Source: Fallopia convolvulus
Taxonomy: Eukaryota; Streptophyta; Magnoliopsida; Caryophyllales; Polygonaceae
DNA: 64,000 nucleotides
Reading direction: 5' to 3'
Assembly (NCBI GenBank): GCA_964016875.1
Contig: OZ024727.1
Coordinates: 10,630,091 to 10,694,090 of the forward strand
A program made the position numbers and the translations under genes. Shown piece after piece: positions 45,172 to 55,718 of the stretch (positions are counted from its first letter, which is position 1; each line of letters starts with the position of its first letter). Under the pieces are notes generated by a model, which ran no database searches, was not told the origin of the DNA, and worked only from the letters and a program-made list of their open reading frames with translations.

Positions 45172-46155
45172 GTAGATCGAGTACGTGCATCCATTGCTTC
45201 AAGTCTTAATGACTTGAGCGGAAACAAAGCTATATAGGAGCAATAGTGGCCTTGCTATACGCCTATACTTTATCATATAAAGTAATTTTTTATAAAAAAA
45301 AAATTCTTATTTTGTCTTGAAATTTGTGAAAGGTAATTACATTTTACAAATTTTAAGGCAAATAAGCATACTTATTTCAAAAAAGTAATTTTGAAAAATA
45401 CAATGTAGCAAAGCCTAAACCAAGGAGGAAAATTTTATTTTCTACTATCATGTGACAAAATATGTATTTACATTTGTTAGTAAATATGTATTTCCTTCAT
45501 CATTGTATAATAATACTATGGCTCGGTTCGATAATGGATAGTTGATGTAATTGACATTTTGTTAAAAAAGGCATTGGAGAAGTACGTGCTTTATCTAGTT
45601 GAGGTAGTTTATACCTATAAATGCATTAATACACAAACATATGTAAAAACATTATAAGAATACTTGATTTAGAAACTAAATTCTAAGACAAATAATAAAT
45701 TCTATAAAAAAAATTCTTAAAATATTTTTAAATCTCAAACCTAGACCCGCATTTGGTCTTTCTTTTGGTTGTTTGTATTTTGCTTACTCGTATTGTCTTT
45801 CTGTCAACCTTATACCTTACCTAGCCGATTTCGACTGCCGTTTCTAACGGCTTCTCATTTATCGAGCTTGTCCGATACCGAATCTTTTCCTCATAAAACA
45901 AATAACATCCCAAGAAAGTGGGTCACTGTGCCGTGTATGGGAGTTGTACGTTTCAAGCCCAGTTACATACAAAACCAAATGAAATTTCCGGCTGGTATTT
46001 AAAAAATTAAAATCAAAGATGGTCATTTGACTAGTCAAAAGCAACTCGGATTTGAAGACTCCGTACACTTTCCTCGAATTATTTATGTAATGTGGGCAAC
46101 ATAAATTGACTCGGTCCACTTTCTCAACCCACACTACACCTATTACTAACCTCCC
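45172..46155. other. Intergenic DNA downstream of the ARPC2B-like gene
   Basis: AT-rich, no gene recognised. Short overlapping frames near 45769-46134 on both strands look accidental. Confidence 0.5.
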
Positions 46156-46317
46156 TATTTAACATCATTATTTCAGAGAGAAATGAATCACCCACCACAA
46201 CTTCCACAAGTACAAACATTCAAATATACATCAGCTGAGATCCAAACTATAGAATTCGATCTAAATCATTCAAAGTGCTCGATCCATCAATTGATCACTA
46301 CTACTAATTAATCAGCC

Positions 46318-46584
46318 ATGGTATTTGCGAGCAACAACAAGGTGTCGATGAAAAGGGTGACCTTGGGGATAATTTTCCTAGCAATTGCTGCCGAGTTTGC
46401 GGTGGGCGTCGGAGCCATTCGATTTGGAGGGACCGGCGGCAGAGTGCGCGGCGTCGGGGGCGCTGGTACGGCCGGTGCCGCCTCCAGAAGTAGTAACTCT
46501 GCCGCCCATGGTGCCACTGCCTCTACTTTGCTCTTCATCTCGCCTTGCGTTATTTTCTTCCTTTTACTCGACTTTTGTGGTTAA
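46318..46584 (+). CDS. Small Gly/Ala-rich peptide with hydrophobic ends
   Basis: 88 residues from an ATG at 46318, with a TATA-like TATTTAA at 46156 about 160 bp upstream. Residues 11-33 (MKRVTLGIIFLAIAAEFAVG) look like a signal peptide or signal anchor. The middle is Gly/Ala/Ser-rich with few charged residues (GGTGGRVRGVGGAGTAG). The C-terminus (TLLFISPCVIFFLLLDFC) is strongly hydrophobic, which in plants can be a GPI-anchor signal. This architecture is that of a small cell-surface peptide, for example an arabinogalactan-type peptide, although the Pro content is low. I do not recognise a specific family. It lies outside any transposon I can define, 1.1 kb after the ARPC2B-like gene, on the same strand. 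Confidence 0.5.
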   Translation: MVFASNNKVSMKRVTLGIIFLAIAAEFAVGVGAIRFGGTGGRVRGVGGAGTAGAASRSSNSAAHGATASTLLFISPCVIFFLLLDFCG

Positions 46585-46778
46585 TTTGGGTAACATTTAT
46601 AGTTTTGTTGCAAGCACGGTTTAATTTAGATGATTTTATTTGGTTTTATATATATACTCTCTCATTGAATTCATGATGTAAATATTTGATCAAAGATTGT
46701 GTATGTAGTTTGTATTCGAGTACACTACTTCAAATGTTGGAAGTATAGCTTCTGCTGGAATGCTGGAGGTGTGATTTT
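46585..46778. other. 3' flank of the small peptide gene
   Basis: Likely 3' untranslated and intergenic sequence; nothing else seen. Confidence 0.4.
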
Positions 46779-48185
46779 GTTAGGATTTTAATCCTCTTTA
46801 CATGCTAAGATCGATCATATTAAGATATTAAGAATATTGATTACATACCTGAATCCATAGTAGCGATCGATCTTGTTGCGGAATCTTAAGCGATAGCTAG
46901 TGATAGCCACATGTACGTAGTCTTCCTCAGCCAATCTAGGGTTTTGCCTTATCTCTGATGGGAAGAGTTACGTAAGAAGGCACTGAATAAAATTGATATA
47001 TTGGGGACTATAACCTAGTATCTATTTATTTGGCTAAAAAGGATCTCATTAAGCCTATTGGGTCAAATCCGGTATCCACCCATTGAGTCCATACCATTAA
47101 TTAGAAATCTGAGGGTCCTTTTACATAAATCGAATCACTTAAATAAACCCATCAATTATTTAGCCATTTAATATAATTGTATATAATATGTAAGCCCACA
47201 AATATAAGATTAAAATAATCTTACAGATTTATGATGAGTATGGGCTTTGGGTCAGTGGGTTCGTGCATAAAAGTGGTATTTGTTCTGTTCCCATCGGGAA
47301 CTCTGAGGTGTTCTTTAGGATTTGTGTCTTGCTTGGGAGGATGGTTTTCATATGTCATGTGTTATTAAACCTCATTTAAGTTTTAGTGACAAAGAAAGTC
47401 GCATGACACATTTCGAAGTTAAGACAACTCATTACAATAAAGAGGAAACCGGACTTGATCAATTAAACCGAGTCAAATCGGGTTCATGTAATTAAGTGGC
47501 TTCCCCAGATCAAAACCGGTTTGGACGTAGCTTAAACTTGGGCTTGGTTTTAGGCTTGGCCTTGCTATTGGGCTTATCCTTGATACGAGCCAAAATCAAG
47601 ATCCATCTTGGAAGACTGAAGCTCGAAGCTTGCGTTTTAATCTAAATGTGGAATTTTGATGTTTGCTCTTGACCTGGCTATAAAGCCTCACTTTCTAAAA
47701 ATTTGGAGGGCTAGCTCATTCACTGATCACTGATCTACGGTGCTTCCAGAGAAAAGAGAGAAAGGAGAGAAAGTGCCAGGCGGTGGAGATCTCGTCGGAG
47801 AAGACGATGGTGAAGCTTGTCTTGTGGACATCCGTGGTGGCACGTTCATACTAAGCTCTATCTCGAGCTTCGTCAGCCTGATAGGGTGCCAAAACCCTAT
47901 TTGAGATCCCTTTCTTCATCTTTTTCTACATCCTCACTTGTTCTTCTTGTTCCAAGTTGTTTTCTTTGTATTTGTTGTTTGAGTTTTTTCTTTTCTCGAT
48001 CTGTGTAGCCGTTCTTGTAATCTTCTCAAAAACTTAGTGGATCTTGGGTTTGTCTCTCCAAACTGAGACTCCCGGACGTAGGATCTTTGATCTGAACTGG
48101 ATCACCAACTTGTGTTCTCTTGCTTTCGATTTCTTACGTTTCTGTTCTTGCGAGTTTAGAAATTAGGGTTTTGAGTTTATCAAAG

Positions 48186-48197
48186 TGGTATCAGAAC
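48186..48197 (+). other. Primer binding site of copia element A
   Basis: TGGTATCAGAAC, the initiator-Met complement with one change (GAGC to GAAC). Confidence 0.85.
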
Positions 48198-48261
48198 TTG
48201 CTAATGCATTCTTTGATCTGATTTTAGCTTTCGTTGCATCCTAAAACCCTAGATCTACTTC

Positions 48262-48490
48262 GATGTTGTTTTTTCTTGTTTAAGTCAAGCCTTGTGTGGG
48301 CATTCCTATCGTCCTGGGTAACGGATTCTTCCGGTGCAACTCTTCTATATTTCCTATAGTAGAGGTATCTAGGTTGATTTGTTCTTGCTTGAGTCAAACC
48401 TTGTGTGGGAGTTCTTGTCGTTCTGGGTAACAGATCTTTTCGGTGCAAACCTTCGACGGTTCTTATAGTAGAAGAGTCTAGGATCTTGTG
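48262..48490 (+). repeat. Two-copy repeat in the copia A leader
   Basis: Two diverged copies of a unit of about 118 bp, each with AAGCCTTGTGTGGG or AAACCTTGTGTGGG, then CTGGGTAAC and CCTATAGTAGA or CTTATAGTAGA. Confidence 0.8.
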
Positions 48491-48594
48491 TGATGTTCTC
48501 TTAATTTCTAGTACTTTCTGTTCTTTCAACCTTTCTTTAGTTTGTTCTCTAACTAATTAAGTTGTTGACTGGTTGGCTTTGATAGGTGCTAAAG

Positions 48595-50071
48595 ATGAAT
48601 GATCTTTACAGGGTAAAACCCTTTGATGGAGTCATGGATTTTGCAATGTGGAAAGTTAAAACGCATGCCATTTTAACTAAAGAAAAATGTTAGATGATTG
48701 TAACTGAATCATGGCATGCGGAGTTCTCTCATGCTAGAAGACAAGAAATCTAGTATCAAGCACATGCCGAGATAATGCTTAGACTAATTGATAAAGTAGC
48801 CAGACAGGTTATAAGTCATACTAACCATAAGAATCTTTGAGATGCTCTTGATGAAATCTTTTTGAAAAAATCTTTGCCTAGCAGAATTACCTTGTTGTGA
48901 AAACTCTTTATGTTTGGAATGGAAGTTAACATGACTTTGGGTGAAAATCTTGATAAGTTTCTGAAGTTAACTCAAGAGCTAGCTAGGTGCAAAGATGAGA
49001 TAAGAGAGGAACATCAGGCTCTTATTTTGTTGAATTCCTTACCTACCTAATTTGATGTTCTTAAAGATGCCATACATTATAGCAAAGATGACCTAACTGT
49101 GATTAAACTCAGTGAAGCTATCACTCAGAAAAATGAATCTATGAAAATATTCAAGATTAAAAATGAGACTAAGAGTGATTCAAACAATGAGGCCCATTGC
49201 ACATGGCCCAATTTTTTTTAAGGGCCTCTATATAATTATATAGTAGAGTATGAGTTGTATAATTTTTGTTTGCCCAGTTGATAGGCACGTAAATTGAAGT
49301 ACCGAAAGTCTAGGGTTCGAACACTCCTGTGCTCCTTTACTTTTAAGCCCTTTCCTTTTTTTATCCATTGTTTTTTAACTATATCGTGCATTAATTATCT
49401 TCTTTCTTTCATTACTCCCTTGCAGTCTTCTTATTAGGATTATTAAATACACAATTTTTATTTTTAATTTGTTACTATTATTTCAAAATTTCACACTTTT
49501 TTTTAGTGGTTGCGTTCATTGAGCGTGTTCATTTTAAGGATGTTTTGGTTTTGTAAAACAATTTAAAACTAAAAACTCAATTACTTTTACTATAGACTAT
49601 AGTCAATGTTTGTGTGTGTGTGTATTATTTTTCCAAATTACTATTATAGAGTGGATAGTATTTGAATCCAACAAAAAGGTTAGTAATTACTCAAAAAAAA
49701 TTCTAAATTTGCCTAATCGGGCAATTTTTTTTATCAACAATAAAATTTGGAACTAATAAATTTAATAAGCGAAAATATAACTAGTCATATTTTCTATTAA
49801 GCGACTTTTAACACCCTTGAATATAGAATATAGAGTATATTATTAGGGCCTCATATTAATTTTTGAGCAGGGCCTCTAAAGAGTTTGGGATGACCATGCA
49901 TGCTTGCTAAGGGAAAGGGTAAGAACAACAAGGATAAGAAAGAACTAGAAAAGCCTGATAAGTCAAATGATAAGAATTCTGACTCTTCTGCAATGAAATG
50001 CTATTATTATGGTAAAGAAGGCCATTATTCTAATGAATGTAGAAAGAAGAAGAGGGATGAAAATAAAGGTT
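48595..50071 (+). pseudogene. Copia element A gag (interrupted)
   Basis: From the ATG at 48595 a frame reads NDLYRVKPFDGVMDFAMWK and continues in the UBN2 gag style (FLKLTQELARCKDEIREEHQ, LLNSLPT, FDVLKDAIHY) to about 49198, with five nonsense codons. A segment of about 700 bp intervenes. The frame resumes near 49905 with KGKNNKDKKELEKP and a zinc knuckle CYYYGKEGHYSNEC, in which the second Cys has become Tyr. Gag would package the element RNA. This copy is dead. Confidence 0.85.
49199..49905. mobile_element. Insertion of about 700 bp in copia A gag, with a tRNA-like motif
   Basis: It separates two parts of one gag gene. The ends are weakly inverted: GGCCCAATTTTTTTTAAGGG on the left, CCCAAACTCTTTAGAGGCCC reading inward from the right, and GGGCCTCT occurs near both. 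Inside, TTGCCCAGTTGATAGGCAC (49270-49288) resembles a tRNA A-box/D-arm and GGTTCGAACAC (49314-49324) a B-box, about 45 bp apart. It could be a non-autonomous hAT-like element or a SINE-related insertion. I cannot see a clean target duplication. Confidence 0.4.
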
Positions 50072-50075
50072 AATG

Positions 50076-50839
50076 ACCAATGCACATCTAACCACCCACC
50101 ATGTGTTCGACAAAGTGTCAAATGTTCAACTTAGCGCTTAGATCATTTTTTTTACCAATTGTTTATAAATTATGAACCTAGTATACCAAATTATTAAATT
50201 ATACCATTTATGAACTAGAATACATGACACAAGTAACATGTATTGTGAATTATATTTCATGAACCTTATTGTAATTGTTATGAACCAAATTGTATAAAGA
50301 CCACACAATAAGTTTATGTACTAGATTACGTGACAAAAATAACAAATATTATGAATTAAATTTCATGAACTTTATTGAAAATTATTATGAACTTAGCCGT
50401 ATAAAGACGTGAACCAATAGAATATCATTTATGAATACATGACACAAAATAACAAGTATTGTGAATTAAATTTAATGAACCTTATTGACAATTGTTATGA
50501 ACCTAACCATGTAAGGACATGAAACAATACACCAACTTTTATGAACTAAAAGTGATGAACCATGAGATGAAATATTGTGAACTTGTGTTTATAAAACATG
50601 AACCAAATGAACAAATATCATGAACCAAAAGACGTGAACCAAAATAACAACTAAGATACGACTTAAAAGACATGACTTGTAAGATAAACTATCATGAACC
50701 TAAGCATATACAAACATGAACAAAAAAAGAACTGCCATGAACCAAAAGACATAAATTGTACGAAGACTTAACCTATGTGGGATTTGAACCCACATCTATG
50801 TGCACATGCACATTGCTCTACCATTTGAGCTAATAGACT
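50076..50839 (-). repeat. Second copy of the tRNA-like/GGTTCAT repeat family
   Basis: The head is at 50839-50770: acceptor AGTCTAT/ATAGGTT pairs fully with wobbles, D-stem GCTC/GAGC, T-arm GTGGG-TTCAAAT-CCCAC. The tail to 50076 consists of GGTTCAT/GTTCATAA words and ends GTGCATTGGTCATTAA at the copia A gag junction. The tail segment GTCATGTCTTTTAAGTC also occurs in the first copy near 7360. Confidence 0.65.
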
Positions 50840-50861
50840 ACCAAATATATAATTTCTCAAG

Positions 50862-51543
50862 TGTCAATTGCACATTTCTCATTTGTCACTGATATAATAA
50901 GATCTATACAAACTTACATTGAGATTTTTCCAAAGAGGACTTAGTAGACAACTTCAACAATGAACTAACAATCTTCTTTTCATCAACCAATTCTGAAAAT
51001 CAGTGAATTCTTCTTCTACTTACCAACAACAAAGAGCTAAAAATTTGGGAATTTGGGGGTAATTGGTTTTAGTAAAAAAAATTATACATATGAGTTGTTT
51101 CTTTGCAATTTAGAACTTTAACCTAGAAAATTAAACAAACTTGCTATCATAAACCAGAAAAAATTATAGATTGCAAGCGAATTCTTACTAAACCCCAAAA
51201 AAACAAACCCTGGAAAAATCCAATTCATGCATACCTTTCTTTGTATCTATTGAACAAGCCACAAGTTCGTCGTACAAAAGAGTATATCCTTAAAAGAAAA
51301 CAAACCTCTCTTTTTAATTCTTTCTTTTCTTTTGCAATATGAAATCCTTTTTGTTTTTCTCTCGTGTTTTCCTTTTTGTTTTTAGAAGATGTTTACAAAA
51401 GTTTCTCTCTTTGTGTTTATATAGGAGGTACAAAATGAAAAATGGACTTTTTTATATTTCAATTTCTTTTCCTCACCATTAGCTTCTCCTCTTTTCCCTC
51501 TTCTAAATTTGTCTCATCCACAAGAAAAAATAGCATGCTTACA
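50862..51543 (-). repeat. 3' LTR of copia element B (approximate)
   Basis: On the minus strand a purine-rich tract (ACGAGGTGGAGAAT) ends just before TGTAAGCATGC at 51543, the usual position for a copia 3' LTR. A TATA-like CTATATAAAC lies near 51420. The far end, at about 50862, is a guess from a CA dinucleotide; the partner LTR is outside the window. Confidence 0.5.
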
Positions 51544-51765
51544 ATTCTCCACCTCGTACACAATTTGAAAAGCCTCAATTTTAGACGAATAAGGGAATAA
51601 ACTCTAGTATGCATAATAAGCTTCACCATCTCGGATGCATCATTATAGTCATGACTGCCTACGTACCCTCTGACCGTGATAAAGCCAATTGTAGTTCTAC
51701 CTATCCTCCATATAGTCTCCACCTCACCCGTAACTGTCCCGAGGACTATGCCCCTCCTGGGCAAT

Positions 51766-52846
51766 TTAACATGGGCCAATCTGAAGCAGTTCCAAGCAGT
51801 GTTGAAACTTACTTCCTGTCACAACCTTGGTTAACATGTCTGCGGCGTTTTCGTTTGTATGTACCTTCATAAGAGAAATATTGCCATCCTCTATGACATC
51901 TCGAACAAAATGATACCTTACATCAATGTGTTTTGTACGAGCATGGTCAACTTGATTCTTATCCATGTGAATGACACTTTGACTATCACAATACAAGTTC
52001 ACGCGATCTTGTTGAATACCGAAATCATTTAGTAGACCCCTCAACCACAATGCCTCTTTTACTCCTTCAGCAATGGCCATATACTCAGCCTCTGTTGTGG
52101 ACAAAGCAACCGTAGCTTGTAACATCAATCTCCAACTTATTGGAGCACCGCAAACATCAAAGACATATCCAGTAGTGGATCGTCATCTATCTAGATCTCC
52201 AGCATAATCAGAATCAACAAAACCATTCAACTGACATGTATCTCCACCAAAGCACAAACCCGTGTTAATAGTACCTTTTAAGTACCTTAAAACCCATTTC
52301 ACAGCTTCCCAATGCGCCTTTTCCGGACTTGTCATGAATCTACTTACAACACTAACCGCTTGTGAAATGTATGGACGCGTACACACCATGGCATACATTA
52401 AGCTGCCAACTGCACTAACATAAGGTATATTTTCCAAGTATGCCTTATCTTCCGATGTAGTGTGAACATGTCTACTAGAGAGCCCAAAATGTGAAGCCAA
52501 TGGGGTCACCACTAACTTGCACCTTTCATCCCAAACCGATCAATAACCTTCTCAAGGTAACCTTTCTGACTCAAGAATAATTGACAAGTTTTCCTCTCTC
52601 TTCTGATCTCCATACCAAGTATCTTTCTAGCCGCACCCATGTCCTTCATATCGAACTCTTTACCAAGTTCAACCTTTAACTTATTTATCTCCACCATGCT
52701 TCTTGAAGCAATAAGCATGTCATCCACATACAATAAGAGATAAATATAATCACCTCCACAAAGCTTTTGACTATAGACCCAACAATCATAATCACTTATG
52801 GAGAAACCATGCTTTAACATAAAAGAGTCGAATCGCTTGTAACACT
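51766..52846 (-). pseudogene. Copia element B reverse transcriptase/RNase H (split by element 2)
   Basis: Read leftward from 52846: YKRFDSFMLKHGFSISDYD, then YLLLYVDDMLIAS, the catalytic YVDD of Ty1/copia reverse transcriptase (near 52725). KILGMEI, VSRFMTSPEKAHWEAVKWVLRYLKGT and GFVDSDYAGDLD (first RNase H Asp) follow, then TTEAEYMA and the ADMLTK block that ends pol. Breaks are a frameshift near 52515 and an in-frame TGA at about 52180 (LDR*RSTTG, usually an Arg or Lys codon). The frame starts abruptly at 52846 because Tat element 2 is inserted there; its upstream part should lie beyond the right edge of the window. Confidence 0.92.
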
Positions 52847-53685
52847 TGATAATGTCCAAAATAGTAAAGTAAGAAGTGGACCCGGGGTACAAAGAACAAA
52901 CGGACCCGACGGGATTCCCAAGGATGATTTTGGGTCCCATGTCTGTATCCCTCAGTTATTTTAAACAAAGTTCCTACCCCCGCGAGGTCCCCTGAAACCT
53001 CGGAACGAGGCCTAGACCTCGTAACCGACTCCACTGACACCCGCCCACGCGGACCACTCATGGGTGCCGCCTCCCCAAGCCAATCACCAACTGCCTCACC
53101 CTCGGACCAATCAGAAGCCCCTAATCTCGGGCTTCCCACATCGGACCTTGGCCAAAACTCGACTCCCCAATCCTCTATAAGTAAAGAAGAACCTCGTAAC
53201 AAGAAGGGGTCGAAAAACATCTTGAACTCAAGAACTATCTTGCTCGTTGAAGATCGACGTGATCGAAGCATCGTCAAAAGACCTCGCTATAGACAAGTGA
53301 AGTCCGCAAAAATACTTCAAGTCACTCAGAAATCTCGTTCACATCAAGAGCCTCGCTACCCAATCTCGCAAGTCGTCAACACCGCTTTCTCGGATCAACC
53401 TCGCACCAAGGTCAAGCAAGCGGTTTTTAGGAGATAGAATCGTCTAGCAACTAGGAGATCTCGAACATTGTTAGGTTGAGATCTCGAACAACCGTAGGGG
53501 GTCTAGGGTGTAAATATCAAGTGTTTGTAGGCCTCTTTGGCTTGTAATCTCGTTGGTTTGCAACCTCGTTGCCTTGTAACCTCGTTGTAAAGAAAATCAT
53601 AAATAAAGAAGCAAGTGTTCGCACAATCGAATATAATAATCCCGTCTCTTGTCTTTTAGCGAATGGTTTATTTTGGGTTTCATCA
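52847..53685 (+). repeat. 5' LTR of Tat element 2
   Basis: 839 bp, TGATAATG...TTTCATCA, matching 5631-6484. The TATA box is TATAAGTA at 53176-53183, and AATAAA lies near 53600. It is dense in ACCTCG words. Confidence 0.92.
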
Positions 53686-53686
53686 C

Positions 53687-53705
53687 TGGCTCCGTCTGTG
53701 GGAAC
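53687..53705 (+). other. Primer binding site of Tat element 2
   Basis: TGGCTCCGTCTGTGGGAAC starts one base after the LTR. It has the same TCTGTGGGAA core as element 3. Confidence 0.7.
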
Positions 53706-53762
53706 CTCTTCATCCTAAGCAGTTCCTCGATTCGTGCAAACCTTAGCTTCGATTCCCTCAAA

Positions 53763-55316
53763 ATGGCTTGCCCAAACAATTTCTTCCCTCAACACCCCGA
53801 CAACATGCCCGAAACTGCACAGTGGACGACCGCGGGGCCTACGGGCTGCCCGTTCGTGGTCCCTCTGGGATGGACGTACGCCGCCCCGTAAAACCCATTC
53901 CCATTCCAAGGCTTCGAGCAGGGCGGCGCACCCCCGAACCCATACCCCTACCCGGCTTATGGGCAATACCAGCAGGGCTTCGCCCCTTCGTACGTCCTCG
54001 TTCCCCCCGGGGTGAACCTCACTCCGAGTACATACCTGCGTACATCCCTGGGCGTGTGCCGGATCCCGAGTCCTCCACCAACGGCTCGTCAACGGAGAGG
54101 CCTCCTCGAGATCCCATGCAGATCTCGCGGTCTCGATCATGACGATCGAGGCTGCAGGACCTAGAGTTGTCCGAAATATCGAGGAGCGCGGTGCACTACC
54201 CAAGATCTCGATCACGCAATTCGCGGCCATCGCCCCAAGCCCAGGAGGAGGCCAAGATCACCTCTCCGTTCATGGACGAGATCCGGAACGCGCCAATGCC
54301 CAAGGGCTTCCTAAGGCCGCAAATGGGGCTTTATGACGGCTCAACGGACCCTGAGGAGCACGTGAAGCACTTCGCAGTCCAGATGAACGTCAATGCCTAC
54401 AACGATGCAATATTCTGCCGGGTTTTCCCAACCACCCTGGAAAAGGCCGCATTAACATGGTTCTCCAGTGTTAATATCGGCTCCGTGACCTCGTTCGCCC
54501 AGTTGTGTGAATCCTTTGTCACACATTTCAGCTTCTCTAGGAAGCGTAAGAAGAACATGCGGGATGGATCTCCACAAAATTGAGCAGGGGGAGAGCGAGT
54601 CTTTGGGCGCCTTCTTCACGAGGTTCACAACCGCGGTGGCAGAAATTACGCACGTCGACGAGTCGTCGGTGCGCGAAACCCTCATGGGCAACCTGCGCAT
54701 CGGGACTTTCAAGAATTTCATTTTCTTGAAGAATCCGGCGACGTACGACAACTTGTGTGCCCGGATAATGGCCCAAGTTTACGCCGAGGATGCCGCTAAC
54801 CAGAGCTCGCGACCGAGGACCGACAAAGAAATCGTCGCCGAGGCCAAGGGGAAGGCGAAAGTGGCCGCGCCGGCCGCGCGCGATGCGTATGTGATGCAGG
54901 CCCATAACCCCAACAACAACAATAACAACAACAACAGAAACAACAATAATAACCTGAACAACAACAACAACAATAACCGGAACAACAACAACCGTGGAGG
55001 CGGCGACGGAGGTTGGAACTGCTTTGGCGGGAAACCACGGGGTTATCGAGGCAAGGGAGGTTTTGTGTATAACTAGAATGAAAAGGGCCGCGCCAACCCC
55101 GCGTCGGGCGTAAACACCGTGCCGCAAGGCCCAAGTCAAGCTCAGGCCAACAACAACAATAACGTCGAGCAGCAGGCCCCCGCGAAGCAGGCCCGGTCTG
55201 GTCAAGCGACGGCGCCCGATGGGTATATCCATACCATCTCGGGCGGACCATCGCCGGCTGGATCAAGCCAGGCAGAAAGGAAGAGGTACGCGAGGAAAAG
55301 CCATCATGAGCCCTAG
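53763..55316 (+). pseudogene. Element 2 gag
   Basis: The ATG at 53763 opens a Pro/Tyr-rich leader (MACPNNFFPQHPDN) with a stop at 53889. After a frame change the gag core is clear at 54240-54580: FMDEIRNAPMPKGFLRPQMG, LYDGSTDPEEHVKHF, FPTTLEKAALTWFSSV. Another frame change near 54560 leads to ESLGAFFTRFTTAVAEI and FIFLKNPATYDNLCARIMAQVY. A long Asn-rich tract from AAC repeats (54905-55000) follows, then Gly/Arg-rich sequence with a single Cys, so no complete CCHC knuckle. An in-frame TAG lies at 55074-55076, and another at 55314-55316 before the protease. It forms the particle shell in working relatives; here it is broken. Confidence 0.85.
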
Positions 55317-55355
55317 GTATTTAGCGTTGCCCAAACCTCGCGGTCTCACGTAGGC

Positions 55356-55718
55356 TTGTCCTTCTCATCCGAAGATGCCGAGGGGCTCCACATGCCACAC
55401 TCTGACCCCTTGGTGGTACACGCTCAAATGGGCTCGAAAATGGTAAAGCGAGTGCTGGTAGACACGGGATCCTCCGTGGACATCAAGTACTACGGCGCGT
55501 TCGAGCAATTGGGCATCTCCGAGACATCCTTGAAGCCCTACGCTAGGAAACTCACGTCCTTCCCGGGAGACGAGGTCGACGTGGTAGGTCTCATAGACCT
55601 CTGGATGACGGTAGGCACCGGCTCCACCAGGAGGACCGAGATGGTGGAGTTCACGATGGTACGCCTGCCTTCGGTGTGGAATGCAATCATTGGGAGGGTC
55701 TCCCTGATGAAGTTCTAG
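55356..55718 (+). pseudogene. Element 2 aspartic protease
   Basis: In the same frame as the end of gag, so gag and pol form one polyprotein frame. The active site is VLVDTGSSVDIKYYGAF (DTG intact, near 55455). The domain continues to VWNAIIGRVSLMKF, the version here of the ILGR block, and stops at a TAG at 55716-55718, beyond which the same frame continues into reverse transcriptase (AVVSIYHLKMKFP). The retropepsin core itself looks intact. Confidence 0.85.

Larger units (their letters stand above)
46779..50075 (+). mobile_element. Decayed Ty1/copia element A (LTR, leader and gag only)
   Basis: A methionine-tRNA primer site at 48186-48197 and a copia-type gag after it define the element. The LTR ends at 48182 (TTTATCA). 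Its start is uncertain; TGTTAGGATT at 46778 is a candidate, giving an LTR of about 1.4 kb with a TATA-like CTATAAAG near 47680. The copy stops after the gag zinc knuckle at about 50071, where another repeat begins. No pol is left. Confidence 0.65.

Noticed and set aside
47817..48008. 63-residue Ser/Phe/Leu-rich frame as a secreted peptide
   Set aside because: It lies in the copia A LTR just upstream of the primer site and is explained by CT-rich leader sequence.
54537..55266. Long minus-strand frames rich in Val, Leu and Cys
   Set aside because: They are the complement of the AAC/Asn-rich gag tract.
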